Source of the DNA: Sorex araneus
Taxonomy: Eukaryota > Chordata > Mammalia > Eulipotyphla > Soricidae
Length of the DNA stretch: 64,000 nucleotides
Direction: 5' to 3'
Assembly (NCBI RefSeq): GCF_027595985.1
Contig: NC_073306.1
Location: 193,767,000 to 193,830,999, forward strand
The first letter of the stretch is position 1. Each line of letters begins with the position of its first letter. This document shows positions 11,340-22,126 of the stretch, one piece after another. The translations under genes and the position numbers were made by a program. The notes below the pieces were generated by a model, which was not told where the DNA came from, made no database searches, and saw only the letters and a program-made list of their open reading frames with translations.

Positions 11340-13012
11340 CCTCAGGGGGTGTCCTCAACAACAGAATGACTGCAACGGAAGACAGAATCAGTGAGCTTGA
11401 AGATGAGCTGCAGGAGCCTACGGACAACAACAAACAATGGGAAGAGACCTCAAAATAGTTCTAGGATGAATCAGAGTCCTAGCAGATGGTCTCAAGAGGA
11501 ACAACATTAGAATCATTGGAGTACCAGAAGGAGAGGGAAGCAATCCCAGTGAAAAAGCCACAGTCAAAAAATTATTGCTGAAAAGTTCCAAGAGCTGGAG
11601 AATGCGTGCATCCAGACTCAAGGAGCCTGAAGGGTGCCAGCTAAAAGAGACCAAATAGAAAAACTCCAAGGCATATCATAGTTAGAATGATGGACATCAT
11701 GGATAGAGATAAATACTGCAAGCAGCAAGGCCAAAGAAGGAAATCACATACAAAGGTGCACCCCTTAGGTTCACAACAAACCTGTCAGAGGAAACCCTCC
11801 AACCCTGAAGGCAGTCGTGGGACTTAAAAAACTCAATGAAATGAACGCTTCACCAAAAAATTTTATCTGGCTAAACTCTCACTCAACCTCGAAGAAACCA
11901 TACACTATTTCACAGATAAACAACAGCTAAGGAAATTCATTGACAAAAAATCAAACACAAGAAAAGGACTAAAGGGGTTATTGTAAGACAAGAAAATCTC
12001 CTACAAACACAACAAACCCTTACCAAAAGATGGCGCAAAATCCCATAACAATAAATTCTCTCAATGTCAATGGTCTAAATTCACCAACTAAGAGACACAG
12101 AGTGGTGAAATGGATTCAAAGATTGAACAAAACATTATGCTGCCTGCAAGAAACACATCTGAGTAGCCAGAACAAACACAGGCTCAAAGTGAAAGGACGG
12201 AAAACAATCCTGCAAGGAAACAACTCCCTCAAAAATGCTGGGATGGCATTACTAGTATCGGACAACATAGATTTCTGGTTGAATAAGATTAGAAGGGATT
12301 GTGAAGGCCATTTATTATTAATCAAGGGATACGTACATTGGGAAAAAATCAGACTCCCAAATGTATATGCACCCAATGAGGCACTAGCTAAATTCCTACA
12401 ACAACTGCTAACAGACATTAAGAAGGACATTGTGAGCAACACAATCATAATTGGAGACTTCAACACTGCCCTATCACCTCTGGGTAGAACAAGAAGATTA
12501 AATCCCACCAAGGAAATACTGGCTTTGAAGGATGCAATAAAAAAGAGAGAGTTAATAGATTTATACAGGGCATTATATCCCCTCCAAAAAGAATACACAT
12601 TCTTTCCCAGTGCACAGGGAACATTTGCCAGAGTAGACCTTGTGCTGGGCCATACAACATAACTCAACAGAATTAGCAAGTTAGACATTGTAACAGCTAT
12701 CTTTCCAAACCATGATGAACTGAAGATAGAAGTTAATCATGTATAGATGCAGAAAACCAAATCAAACACCTGGAAATTAAACAACTTGATGTTGAACAAT
12801 GAGTGAGTGAGTCAGGAAGGAAACCAAGGAAGAAATCAGAAGGTATAGGGAAACAAATGAGAATGAAGACAGGAGCTACCAGAACCTGTGGGATGCAGCT
12901 AAAGCCGTGTTAAGGAGAAAATTTATAGCTCTGCAAGCATTTCTCAGGAAGGAAGAAAGGGCTGACATAAATAACTTGACTTCACAACTTAAGATCTTAG
13001 AAAAATTTTTGA
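11340..13012 (+). mobile_element. Older L1, 3' part (ORF1 remainder and ORF2 start)
   Basis: Continues the ORF1 of 7985-8566 (GGTGTCCTCAACAACAGAATG onward) with several stops, then reaches ORF2 at 12030. It ends at about 13012 within the post-endonuclease region. The junction with the GC-rich sequence beyond it is sharp. Confidence 0.8.
12030..12662 (+). pseudogene. L1 ORF2 endonuclease domain, 210 open codons
   Basis: N-terminal apurinic-like endonuclease that nicks the integration site. Visible conserved blocks are ITINSLNVNGL, LCCLQETHLS (metal-binding Glu), VYAPNE, IIGDFNTALSP and the Asp of FARVDLVLGH. The frame is open from the usual start to a stop at 12660-12662, shortly before the final His of the active site would appear. 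It is disconnected from any RT, so it is a remnant. Confidence 0.88.
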
Positions 13013-13516
13013 TGGGCCAGGCGCCTGGACACACTAACTTGTCCAGGGGTGGGCAAGCTGGGACAGCAGGCAGGGAGGCTGGGAGGCTGGACCTGGGAGC
13101 TCGACGGGCAGGTCAGGCAGTGGGAACCTCTCCTTTCCTTTTGAGTGAATTTCCTTTCCCCCTTCTCACACATAATATTTAATTAAAACATTTTCTTTCA
13201 TCTTCTCTTTTAAAATTCTCTTTTATGAGAATGAAAAATTAGCCTGGAGAAAAATCTTTGTTCTATACCTTCAAAGCCTTGCTGTCTGACAAAATAAAAT
13301 GCGTTTCATTCAACCCTTTATGCTAGAGGGTTGGACATCCAAGCACCTAATAAATTCCTCATCATGCTCAATATGTCCATAACCAACAAAGGGAACTCAA
13401 ACAAAGAAGGAGGCTTGTATTTTGGACCTAGGTCCTTCATTAATAGAACACAAAATAGTCATAGAGGAGACACAGAATCTGACACATCAAAAATCAGAAA
13501 TAAATATCTTAAGGGA

Positions 13517-13553
<37 letters not shown>

Positions 13554-14119
13554 GCTTTTTGATTACCATTGACATTTATCAATGGCCAGTTAAAAATTTA
13601 TTTAGGTGGAGCAATGACATGCCTCAGGCTCTTGCCAGAGGTCAGGTACAGGTAAAGTACAGCCCCTATGCAGCACACATTTTTAATTTTATAGTTAATT
13701 TTGACCAGAATCCTATTCTACAATATATATATATTGCCAGTAGACAGGTAGCACCTGTCTTCTGCTGCATAAATGTATTTTGGTAAATAGTAAAATTAAA
13801 GCAATTTCCTAGCCCTAAAGTAGCCCAGAAATATGAAGACCAGATCCTTTAAAATACAAATATTTTACTGCTTGCAAAAAAGAAACCGAAATTCCACCCA
13901 TATACAGAAATCCAAGGCCTTACCCAGAAAAGGGCAGACTCCTCAACAAAGGAGAAACTGCTAAAGAATCCATCAGATTATGAAGAGACCATATGAAAAT
14001 GTATGATATTATGAAAAGACAAACAGTGCAAGGCACGGGGTTCTGAAGAGACCATCAACAGTGCATGGGATGAGATTACTTCCTCTGCTCCCGACTTTAC
14101 CCATTCACTGGAAACACTG
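13013..14119. other. Intron 2 of gene A, unclassified
   Basis: Begins with about 120 bp of GC-rich sequence with short repeats (GGCAGGGAGGCTGGGAGGCT), then AT-rich unique sequence with a microsatellite. I do not recognise a gene or family. Confidence 0.4.
13517..13553. repeat. (ATT)n microsatellite
   Basis: About 12 consecutive ATT units. Confidence 0.95.
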
Positions 14120-14416
14120 TAGAACTGTATGACTGTCATCCCGTTGTTCATCAATTTGCCTGAGCGGGCACCGGTAACGTCTCTGTTGTGAGACTTGTTG
14201 TTACTGTTTTTGGCATATAGAATTTTGCCAAATTATCCCAGATAATTGGGATAGAATTATCCCAGATACATCATGGGTAGCTTGCCATGCTCTGTTGTAC
14301 AGGTGAGATACTCTTGGTAGCTTACCGAACTCTCTGAGAGTGACCGAGGAATTGATCCTGAGTTGACCACATGTAATACAAACGCCCTACCTGCTGTGCA
14401 TTCTTTCCAGCCTCAC
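14120..14416 (-). repeat. tRNA-headed SINE with RTE-type tail, diverged
   Basis: Reverse orientation: GTCATCCCGTTGTTCATCAA and GAGCGGGCACCGGTAACGTC (tail) at the left and CTGTGCATTCTTTCCAGCC (head) at the right. It carries about 50 bp of extra AT-rich sequence with a TTATCCCAGATA duplication in the middle. Confidence 0.85.
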
Positions 14417-14577
14417 CGACAACAAAACATTGAAAATTGCTTCAGATTTATCTGGCAATACAGCATTGAAAATTGCTACACATTTATCGTAAGACAGAAC
14501 ACTCCTGGTCTAACTCAACTGTACTCTAAACTGATTTCTAATGAAGATTTAATGTTTAAATTTAGGAGTGATCTGTT

Positions 14578-14862
14578 ACAGTCAGTGTCATCCCATTGCT
14601 CATTGATTTGCTCAAGCGGACACCAGTAACGTCTCCATTGTGAGACTTGTTATTACTGTTTCTGGCATATCAAATATGCCACGGGTAGCTTGCCAGGCTC
14701 TGCAGTGCGGGTGAGATACTGCCAGTAGATTGCCAGGCTCTGCCATGCGGGTGAAATTCTCACGGTAGATTGCCAGGCTCTCTGAGAGGGGCAGAGGAAC
14801 TGAACCCGTGTCGGCCACATGCAAGGCGAGTGCCCTATCCACTGCGCTATTGCTCCAGCCCT
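14578..14862 (-). repeat. tRNA-headed SINE with RTE-type tail, expanded middle
   Basis: Reverse orientation with tail TGTCATCCCATTGCTCATTG and head GCGCTATTGCTCCAGCCC. The centre has three copies of a (G)TAGNTTGCCAGGCTCT unit where other copies have two. Confidence 0.9.
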
Positions 14863-14996
14863 AGCAAATAAATTGTAGGATGACTGCAAATAACTTTGAA
14901 GTTATTTTAGCTTGTTAGTATCTGTCTTATCTAGATAGATTGCAAAACTAGAAATCTACAAAGTGAAATCAAATAAAACAACAGGACCAGGCTTAC

Positions 14997-15145
14997 CTTG
15001 GGTAGGGGCTTGGCAGGCTTGCAGTGCAGTCCTCCAACAAACTCAAAATTTGGTAAGATTGGGTGAGGAAACTGAAAATCCCAGTATGTTCTAATGAGCC
15101 AGAAGTCAGCTTTGCTCATCATCTTAGATACTGAAGTGGGTTTTC
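14997..15145 (-). CDS. UGT2B: UGT2B-like gene A, exon 2
   Basis: This 149-bp exon completes the split Gly codon from exon 1 and encodes [20 protein letters not shown] onward to [13 protein letters not shown], the linker between the N-terminal domain and the UDP-sugar-binding domain. Minus-strand acceptor CTCTCAG and donor GTAAGC flank it. 724 plus 149 bp is 873, exactly 291 codons, so it joins exon 3 in phase 0. The length matches UGT2 exon 2. Intron 1 is about 2.8 kb. Intron 2 is about 13.8 kb and is filled with L1 insertions and a few SINEs. No disabling change is seen. Confidence 0.93.
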
Positions 15146-15365
15146 CTGAGAGGAAAAAAAAGGGCAAAAAAAAAAAAAAAGAATAAGAGTTTGGAAAGTG
15201 AATATTCCAGGAAAATTTCCATATGGACCTTGGAACGATTGGAATGATGTAACACACTCTTCATTCAATACTACAGTTTCAATTCTATCTTCTGTGATAA
15301 AAAATATATACCTAAGACACTGTTATAATATACTTTTATAATTTGTATGTGGTTCATGTATATTT

Positions 15366-16059
15366 AAGCAAGCTTAAATTAAAAAAGCAAGCTCCTGGGA
15401 GAGAGTGACACAGAGGGTCTCTTGCCCACGCACCTGGCTATCTTCCCCGACAGTCCCCCCCAGGGGATGGGCTCCAGCTTCCCTCCCCGCTCTGAGTGGA
15501 CCTCCCAGCGACCAAAGACCTCCAGAGCTTAGCCACAGTCATGCTCAAGGCCCCTCTCCACAAGTTTGGATGAGTCTCACGTAGGAAGGTACCGGCAGAG
15601 GAACCCAGGTGTGTGGGACCTGGGGCTGAGACCTCCAAGGCTGCTCGGATCAGGACTGGTTCTCTTCCTCCCTGATTTTCCATTTTCTAGTATCGCATCC
15701 AGGGACTGCCCCTGGTGCTGTGTAGTCCTATCAACAGCCAACATCTAGAGACTTAAAAGCAAGCTCTGGGAAGCTTATAGCCTACTTAAGCCTACTTCTC
15801 CCTCTGGGAGAAACTGGCAAACTACAGAGAATTTCCTGCGCACATGGGAGAGCCTCACAAACTCCCCATGCCTTATTCATATGTCAAAAACAGTAACAAT
15901 CTGGGTCTCATTCCCCTGACCCTGAAAAAGGCTCTAATGTGGCGTCGTTGGGAAGGACGAGTAGAGAAAGGCTTTTAAAATCTCAGGGCTAAGACGAATG
16001 GAGACATTACTGAGACCGCTCGAGAAATACGATGATCAAGGGGATTATGATGATGATCA
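15366..16059 (+). mobile_element. 694-bp composite non-autonomous element with RTE-type tail
   Basis: Bounded by perfect 12-bp duplications TCATGTATATTT (15354-15365 and 16060-16071). The 5' half (15395-15754) is GC-rich and non-coding, bracketed by an internal direct repeat AAAAGCAAGCTC. The 3' half carries GGGAGAAACTGGCAAACTAC, ACAGTAACAATCTGGGTCTC and a tail ATGGAGACATTACTGAGACC...CGATGATCAAGGGG ending in GAT repeats. The tail matches the 3' ends of the RTE LINE copies. It has no poly(A) and no open reading frame of note. Confidence 0.75.
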
Positions 16060-16143
16060 TCATGTATATTTGCCTTCGGTAAAGTGGAAAAAACTTGTGA
16101 AAATTAGTAAATGAATAATGAATTATAAAATGTTTATGACTCG

Positions 16144-16305
16144 GGCTGGAGAAATGTACAGCATACAGAGTGTAGGCCACTCACCTTTCACATGACTTTC
16201 CTGAGTGATTCACATCTCTTAGTATGGTTTTTGTGTACTCCTGTGACTGGAACCAGGAATAATCCCTGAGCACAGCTGAGTGTGACTCCCAAACAAACAG
16301 AAGCA
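16144..16305 (+). repeat. tRNA-headed SINE, poly(A) class, old
   Basis: GGGCTGGAGAAATGTACAGC head and AATAATCCCTGAGCACAGCT...GAGTGTGACTCCCAAAC body, heavily diverged. Confidence 0.75.
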
Positions 16306-16544
16306 TCCGAAATGTTTATGACTAGAAAGAATCCACTCCTACACATGTATATCAGCAAAGCAGAGGATCTAACATACTTTCTATCTTCTAAATGAAGTTA
16401 GGATGTTTTTACCTCTGGAAGAACTGAGAGAGATTCTAAAGAGAGATTTGTCTCTCCATAAAGGTGATCTCCAATCTACCCTCTTCTCTATTTCTTAATA
16501 AAACAATTTTGTTATTGGAATAATTATTTGTATGTCAGTCTCTT

Positions 16545-16804
16545 TGGGTGGAGCGATAGCACAGCTGGTACGGCATTTGCCTTGCATGCCGCCAACCTTG
16601 GTTCGATTCCGTCTCATATCTCTCAGAGAGCCCAGAAAGCTACCGAGAATATCCCAGCCCGCACCACAGTGCCTGGGAAGCTCCACATGGCGTATTCGTT
16701 ATGCCAAAAATAGTGACTGCAAGTTTCACGATGGAGACATTGATTACTGGTGCCCGCTTGAGCAAGATCAATGAACAATGGGACGGCAGTGCTACAGTGC
16801 TATA
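16545..16804 (+). repeat. tRNA-headed SINE with RTE-type tail
   Basis: Complete element: GGGTGGAGCGATAGCACAGC, B-box GGTTCGATTCC, and tail TACTGGTGCCCGCTTGAGCA. Flanking duplications are TCAGTCTCTTT (16534-16544) and TCAGTCTGTTT (16805-16815). Confidence 0.9.
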
Positions 16805-16815
16805 TCAGTCTGTTT

Positions 16816-17690
16816 AACACTCTCATCTTCAATGCAATCACATGATTATATTATTCACAATCATGAATTATTGTTCAATATAAACTATAGGTATTAAAAC
16901 ATGTATTAGTATATTTTGAAAGTTGTGCAGCATAAGATGTAAAGATCATTAAACTATCGATGTTCCACACAGTTGTAAATAGGAATGCCTTCCCACAGGT
17001 GCTTGTGGAGCTCAACCATTCAACAAGATATTTCCTTAGCCCTAGGATTTTCAAATAAATTAGAGATTTATTTTTATTTGAGGTTATGGGAAAATTATTT
17101 ATATTTACTACCAAATTGGTTCATGTTAAGACCATCATATTATTTTTATGTTAAATATAGTGCAAGCATATTGGAAATATTTACAAAATATAGGCACCTA
17201 TCAGTGGCCACCCTTAACTTTGATTCTTTCTTCAGTGAATATCATTTTAAAAGAATGTTGATGGATTTTTAATATCAAGTTTTTAAAAAAGATTTTATAC
17301 TTGAAAGAGATGATTTGTGGTTACATAGTAGTGAGAAACTGTGTACTCATTAGAAGGTAAAGTTGTTGGTACTACTGAAATAAAGTCAATCTCCAAAATG
17401 AATGGTGTCTTCACATAATCAGGCAAAATATTTTATACGCTACATAAGGAAACCAAAGAGAAATAATGTCGTCAACGTTTCAGTAGAGTTGTACTAAAAT
17501 TGTATAGCTTAATTAAAATTAAAATCTATTAACTCTCTAATAGATACATCCACCTTGAACAAGATATTACATTTCTAATGTTTGCTTTTAAAAATAAAAG
17601 AGACTACTAAAATAAAGATGCAGTATGAATAAGTATTATAAAGAACAATCTTGGAATAGTAAAATTAATTATATAATAATCATGACATTG
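16816..17690. other. Intron 1 of gene A, unique sequence
   Basis: AT-rich, no recognisable gene or repeat. A short fragment of RTE-tailed SINE middle (GCAGAGCCTGGCAAGCTCCC) follows at 17691-17780. Confidence 0.45.
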
Positions 17691-17931
17691 CAGAGCCTGG
17701 CAAGCTCCCTGTGGCACATTCGATTGTCAAAAACTACACCATACACTAGAGGGAGCTCTAATGTAAAAATGGACATTGAATGATAGGAATGAGTCAGTTT
17801 AGATTCATCAGATTTAACAATTCACTCTTTCAAGGGATTAGAGAGATAGTACACTGGGTAAAGTGGAAAATTTACTCCTCAAGGTATTAGGACATTTAAG
17901 ACATCTTATTACCAACGGAAACATGACTTAC

Positions 17932-18655
17932 CTAGTACTTCACTATAAAACTCATCCCATTGCTTGTCACATACTGTCTGGTACCAAAAGTCAAAATAAA
18001 GCACATGAATCATATTTTTAACCCTCTCCATGAATGTCATTTGGTCACTTAATTCAGACAGAACAACAGGTACATAGGATGGTGGGAGGGGAAGTCCTCC
18101 ACTATACTTTTCAAGTCCAGATCCGGGAGAGAAGCGGAGACTGTACACTAAAGGGACTTGAAGCATTTCAGCCAGAAGCTCACCACAGGGTCCAATAGCA
18201 TCTGCAAAGATGACATCAAACTTTGTTTCTTGTAATTTTTTCATTAGCTTCTTGTTCAGAACTAGATCTTTACAAAAATTTTTAATTACAATAAAAAATT
18301 CACAAAGAATTTCTTCCATTTTTGCATAATGAGACCAAAATGAATTTTTTGGCATCTTGTATATCCATTCCTCAAGGAGTCTTTGGAGAGTGGCTTCCAG
18401 ATGACCTTTAGCATATTGTGTTGGGAAAACTTCAAAATTAAAAGAAGCTGGTTTTGTAGGGTCAACAAGAATAGAAGCTTTCGATGTAAGAACAGTAACT
18501 TCATGACCTCTCTTCACAAGCTCATCCAGGATTGTCTTTATGTTGATCCAATGGCTGTATTCAGTGGGCCACACCAACACCTTTCCACAACTCCCACAAC
18601 TGAAGTAACAACCCAGCTCTAGCAGGAACAGTAGTGAAATCCATTTAACAGACAT
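17932..18655 (-). CDS. UGT2B: UGT2B-like gene A, exon 1 (N-terminal, aglycone-binding half)
   Basis: Exon 1 of a UDP-glucuronosyltransferase, an ER-membrane enzyme that conjugates glucuronic acid from UDP-glucuronate to steroids, bile acids and xenobiotics. The chosen start (MSVKW) is the usual UGT2B start and leads straight into a hydrophobic signal peptide (about residues 1-23). An in-frame ATG 14 codons upstream (18697) would precede the signal peptide and is not preferred. Visible landmarks are the catalytic His in EYSHW (residue 35) and the Asp in DVIFAD (residue 152) that forms the family's catalytic pair. The exon is 724 bp, ends in EVLG with one base of the split Gly codon, and is followed on the minus strand by donor GTAAGT. 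No stop or frameshift is seen. The paralogue number within UGT2B cannot be given from sequence alone. UGT2A genes are the alternative, but the signal peptide and EYSHW block fit UGT2B better. Confidence 0.93.
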
Positions 18656-18702
18656 TCTGGCAGAAAATGATATCAAACTTTCATTTTCTTTTGCCATCAG
18701 TT

Positions 18703-18720
18703 GTATTTATATAAAAGATT
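18703..18720 (-). promoter_or_regulatory. TATA-like element upstream of UGT2B gene A
   Basis: On the minus strand the sequence TTTTATATAAATAC lies about 50-65 bp before the MSVKW start codon. UGT2B promoters have a TATA-like box at about this distance because their 5' UTRs are short. An AT-rich stretch just upstream (TACTAATTGATAAA) loosely resembles an HNF1 half-site. Both are suggestions from sequence only. Confidence 0.4.
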
Positions 18721-19129
18721 TATCAATTAGTACGTTAAAGTATAACTCATATATCAAAGTACTAGTATCTAAAACATTTAGACTTAATGGAGGAAGAAAA
18801 AAGGTAGCTGACCTCGTTTGTAATCAAATGTGTTCTATCTCTGTTTGAGTTAATGAGTGTTATCATTAAGGTATGAGTTGATGACCTTGCATGCCCCAAA
18901 GTCCAAAAGTGTGATTTGGTGACTTTGCAGCTATAATGTGCAATATGTTTTACAATATTTGTGCATTAAGTTTACAGAGTAGTGTCAAGGGAGAGATGAC
19001 TATCTCCAGTCTTCTGACATGAAAATAAAATTAAAGCTATTTTAAGTATAATAAGAATTTATTAATTTTGATGACCAAGATTTTGTTTACTTTGAATAAG
19101 CTTCTTATTTTAGTATTAGTTTTATTTAC
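18721..19129. other. 5' flank of gene A, unique sequence
   Basis: Upstream region of the gene A promoter. No repeat is recognised; it may hold regulatory sites that cannot be assigned by eye. Confidence 0.4.
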
Positions 19130-19262
19130 TTTTAGGGCAACACCCTTCTGCTCCCAGGCTTTGTGTTCAGGGGTCACTGTTGGCAGTGCTCAGGGGGTCT
19201 CTAGGTGTGTTCAGGTGTATCACAAGTAAGTCAAACACCTTATATCCAGCACTTTTGAGCCC
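19130..19262 (-). repeat. Old poly(A)-class SINE fragment
   Basis: GGGTCACTGTTGGCAGTGCTCAGG-like body in reverse orientation, diverged, ending in a recognisable head remnant. Confidence 0.6.
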
Positions 19263-19404
19263 CATCAGGAGCAAGCCTGTACTACAGAATTTCAAGTTCA
19301 AAATGTTTTAAAGATAAAATACACCACAGAAACACAAACAGTGCTGCAAAACAGTGTTAGCAGGACGAAAGAGCACTGAACATTGAAGTGGAAGCAAACA
19401 TAAA

Positions 19405-19862
19405 AAAAATGGGACTACATCCAACTAAGAAGCTTCTGCAATTCAAAAGAAACAGTGACCAAAATATAAAAAGAGCCCACAGATTGAGAAATAATATTTA
19501 CCCAATACCCGTCTGATAAGGAATTATTATCTGGGATATATAAGACACTAGTAGAATTGTATAAGAAAAAATCCTCCAACCCTATCAAAAAATGGGGAGA
19601 AGAAATGAATAGAAGCATCCTCCAAAAAGAAATACACATGGCCAAAAGGCACATGAAAGAATGCTCCACATCACTAGTCATCAGGGCGATGAAATCAAAA
19701 CAAAAATGAGATATCATCTTACACCACAGAGACTGGCACACATTCAAAAGAACAAAAACAACCAGAGCTGGCGTGGATGTGGGGAAAAAGGGATGCTCAT
19801 CCACTGTTGGTGGGATTGCCGACTTGTCCAGCCTTTCTGGAAACAATATGGACTGTCGTGCA
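19405..19862 (+). mobile_element. L1 ORF2 C-terminal fragment
   Basis: GGGACTACATCCAACTAAGA through CAGCCTTTCTGGAAACAATA, the C-terminal ORF2 region seen in the other L1 copies. Truncated at both ends, with stops. Confidence 0.9.
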
Positions 19863-20147
19863 TTGAACAAGATTTGATACTCCTCCCAGTGCACTCTGAC
19901 ATTTGCTTCCTTGGCCTTCATATGAAAATAAGTTTATCATTTTATATACATACAGATGAATTACCAATGACCAATGAGGAATGATCAGGTCATGCTATTA
20001 GTCCCACTGTGAGTTATAAAAGTTTTATTTTTAGGATATTCAAAGGTCAGATGTACTTCAGGATATTATTAACTATAATCTGAGGAGACATATTGAAAAG
20101 TATGACCAAATAATCATTAAAAATATAACTTTCTAAGATTACCTAAA

Positions 20148-20396
20148 GGGCTGGAGCGATAGCACAGCGGTAGGGCGTTCGCCGTTCACGCAGCCGACCC
20201 GTGTCAATTCCTACGCCCCTCTCTGAGAGCCTGGCAAGCTACCAAAATATCACGCCCACATGGCAGAGCCTGGCAAGCTACCCAAGGCGTATTTGATATG
20301 CCAAATAACAGTGACAAACAAGTCTCACAATGAGAGATGTTACTGGTGGCTGCTTGAACAAATCGATGAGCAATGGGGTGACAGTGACAGACAGTG
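20148..20396 (+). repeat. tRNA-headed SINE with RTE-type tail, full length
   Basis: 249 bp between perfect 13-bp duplications AAGATTACCTAAA (20135-20147 and 20397-20409). Head GGGCTGGAGCGATAGCACAG, tail GTTACTGGTGGCTGCTTGAA and AATCGATGAGCAATGGGGTG, with an (ACAGTG)-like end and no poly(A). This is the best-bounded copy in the window. Confidence 0.96.
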
Positions 20397-20413
20397 AAGA
20401 TTACCTAAAAATA

Positions 20414-20527
20414 ACACTTTTGTTGTTCTTGGGCCACATCTGGCAGTGCTCAAGGTTTAATCTTGGCTTTGTTCTTACAGATGACTCTTGGCAGTGCCCA
20501 GGGAACCATATGAGAGTCGATTTCAGG
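20414..20527 (-). repeat. Old poly(A)-class SINE fragment
   Basis: GGGCCACATCTGGCAGTGCT ... GGGAACCATATGAGAGTCGA in reverse orientation. Confidence 0.65.
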
Positions 20528-21237
20528 TAGAGAGCATAAAGGAAAGCAACATTTTCCCCCTTTGCCAGCCTGGAAAGTACCTTTTAATATATTCCCTACA
20601 CATGTAATTAAAAAGTATGTAAGTCACTGAGTCTAACATGGAAAAGATATGTGATAGTAAAAATAAAATATGTGATAGTGATGGCACTAGAATGAGAGGA
20701 TAATAAAAGTTTTTGCTTTGTGCCATAAAATCTGCACATTCTAAGGTTTAGGAAATATGCCTTGCTTGACATTTCTAAGTTACAGATGTTCAAATTCTGA
20801 AGAAAATAAGAAATAATTTGATTAACTGGTTTTCAAAGACAATATGTAACAAAGAGACGATGAGTCAAAAATCAGTATTATAGAACATTGGAATGCAAAA
20901 TATTGCCCATATCTTGTATATGTTCTTTGTATATGTTTTATAAAACTATGCTAAGTTTTATATTCAACTAAATATAAGTGAAATCATAGCTAATAGAGAT
21001 TAGGAAAGCTTAATTCTCAAAGATAAAGTCATATATTTAAATACTGATTATGTGGCTTGATAAATCAGTCTAGATATGTAGGAAGACACCAAATTCTTCA
21101 TGTTCAATTGTTTTCATTTGTTATATTCTCTCATTTTCCAGTGTAGTATATCATTGTTGCTTTTTTATTGTCATAGAATAGTTTATTTGCATATATTATC
21201 TTTTTCCATGTGCGATTTTACTAGTCATTTACAACGC
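20528..21237. other. Intergenic, unique sequence
   Basis: AT-rich sequence upstream of gene A. Nothing recognised. Confidence 0.4.
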
Positions 21238-21303
21238 TTCTTTTTATAAATTTATTTATCGAATCACCATGAGAGGAGTTACAAAACTTTTGGGTTTAAG
21301 TCT
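21238..21303 (-). mobile_element. L1 3' end fragment
   Basis: TTTATTTATCGAATCACCAT followed by L1 3' UTR sequence, cut off at the start of the RTE copy. Confidence 0.75.
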
Positions 21304-22126
21304 CAGTCATCACATCTATCACTTGTATCACTTGTCATCCCGTTGATATTCAATATCTTCGAGCGGGTGCCAGTAATGTCTCCATTCATCCCCGTTGCAT
21401 GCTAGTGTAGCCTAATGGCATCTGCTTGCTCCAGGAACACAAAGAGCTTCAGACCATTCATTCAGGGTTTTGTCAAAGAAGTCTGACCATCTCGGATGTG
21501 GGCAGCCAGGCGGTCTTTTGACGTCCTGTGGAATCCAGTCAGTAACAGCTCTAATCCAGTGGTCATCTATAAATCGAATTATGTATCCGGCCCATCTGAT
21601 TTTTGACGTCATGGCAAATGAGAAATCATCCCTAGTTCTTGTTTGTCAGTGGAGGTCGAAACTCCAGATTCTTTCTCTCACTTGAGTGAAATGTGATATT
21701 GCAAGCATAGCTCTTTCAATTCCTCTTTGTAGAACCGACTAGCATTCTTGTCCTGTTTGCATAGGGCCAGGTCTCTGAGATATATGTTAGTGCAGGAAGA
21801 ACCGTGAGTCAAAAAGATGAGCCTGGAGCCAGAGGTTCTTCGTCCTCTTCACCACTTGTTCAACGCTCATGAATGCGTTCTACACTGTTCTCTCTCGCAG
21901 TTCTGGTGCCAAGTCATACCTCATGTTGGGTTCTCAACCCAGATACACATAACTTCTGCATTCAGAGATTTTTATTCTGTTGAGATGTTTGTTCTGTTCA
22001 GACAGTCCCCCAAATGTCAGGGACTAGTTTGTTTTTCATGAACATTGTCTTAGCAAGATTCAGCTGCAGTCCGAACTTTCCACACTTGTGGTCGAAGTCG
22101 GCCAGCATTTGTGCCACTTGGCTTTA
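21304..22126 (-). mobile_element. RTE-clade LINE, 3' part
   Basis: The 3' end at left consists of (ATCACTTGT) repeats, then TCTTCGAGCGGGTGCCAGTA. The minus-strand protein has the RTE C-terminal block RWAGYIIRFIDDHWIRAVTD, then WIPQDVKRPPGCPHPRWSDF. It continues into the RT C-terminal region and is cut at the join with L1 (22127). It contains frameshifts. Confidence 0.88.

Noticed and set aside
13517..13553. CRISPR-like or other array
   Set aside because: It is a plain ATT microsatellite; no spacer structure exists anywhere in the window and the DNA is mammalian.
15395..15754. GC-rich 360-bp patch as an independent insertion with a 12-bp target duplication (AAAAGCAAGCTC)
   Set aside because: A longer perfect duplication (TCATGTATATTT) encloses a larger unit ending in the RTE tail, so the inner repeat is better read as part of that element.
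18656..18697. Upstream in-frame ATG extending gene A exon 1 by 14 codons
   Set aside because: The extension would place polar residues before the signal peptide, and the MSVKW start is the usual one in the family.
161..20396. tRNA genes suggested by A-box and B-box motifs
   Set aside because: All occur in SINE heads, without a foldable acceptor stem or anticodon arm of a true tRNA, and are followed by SINE bodies.
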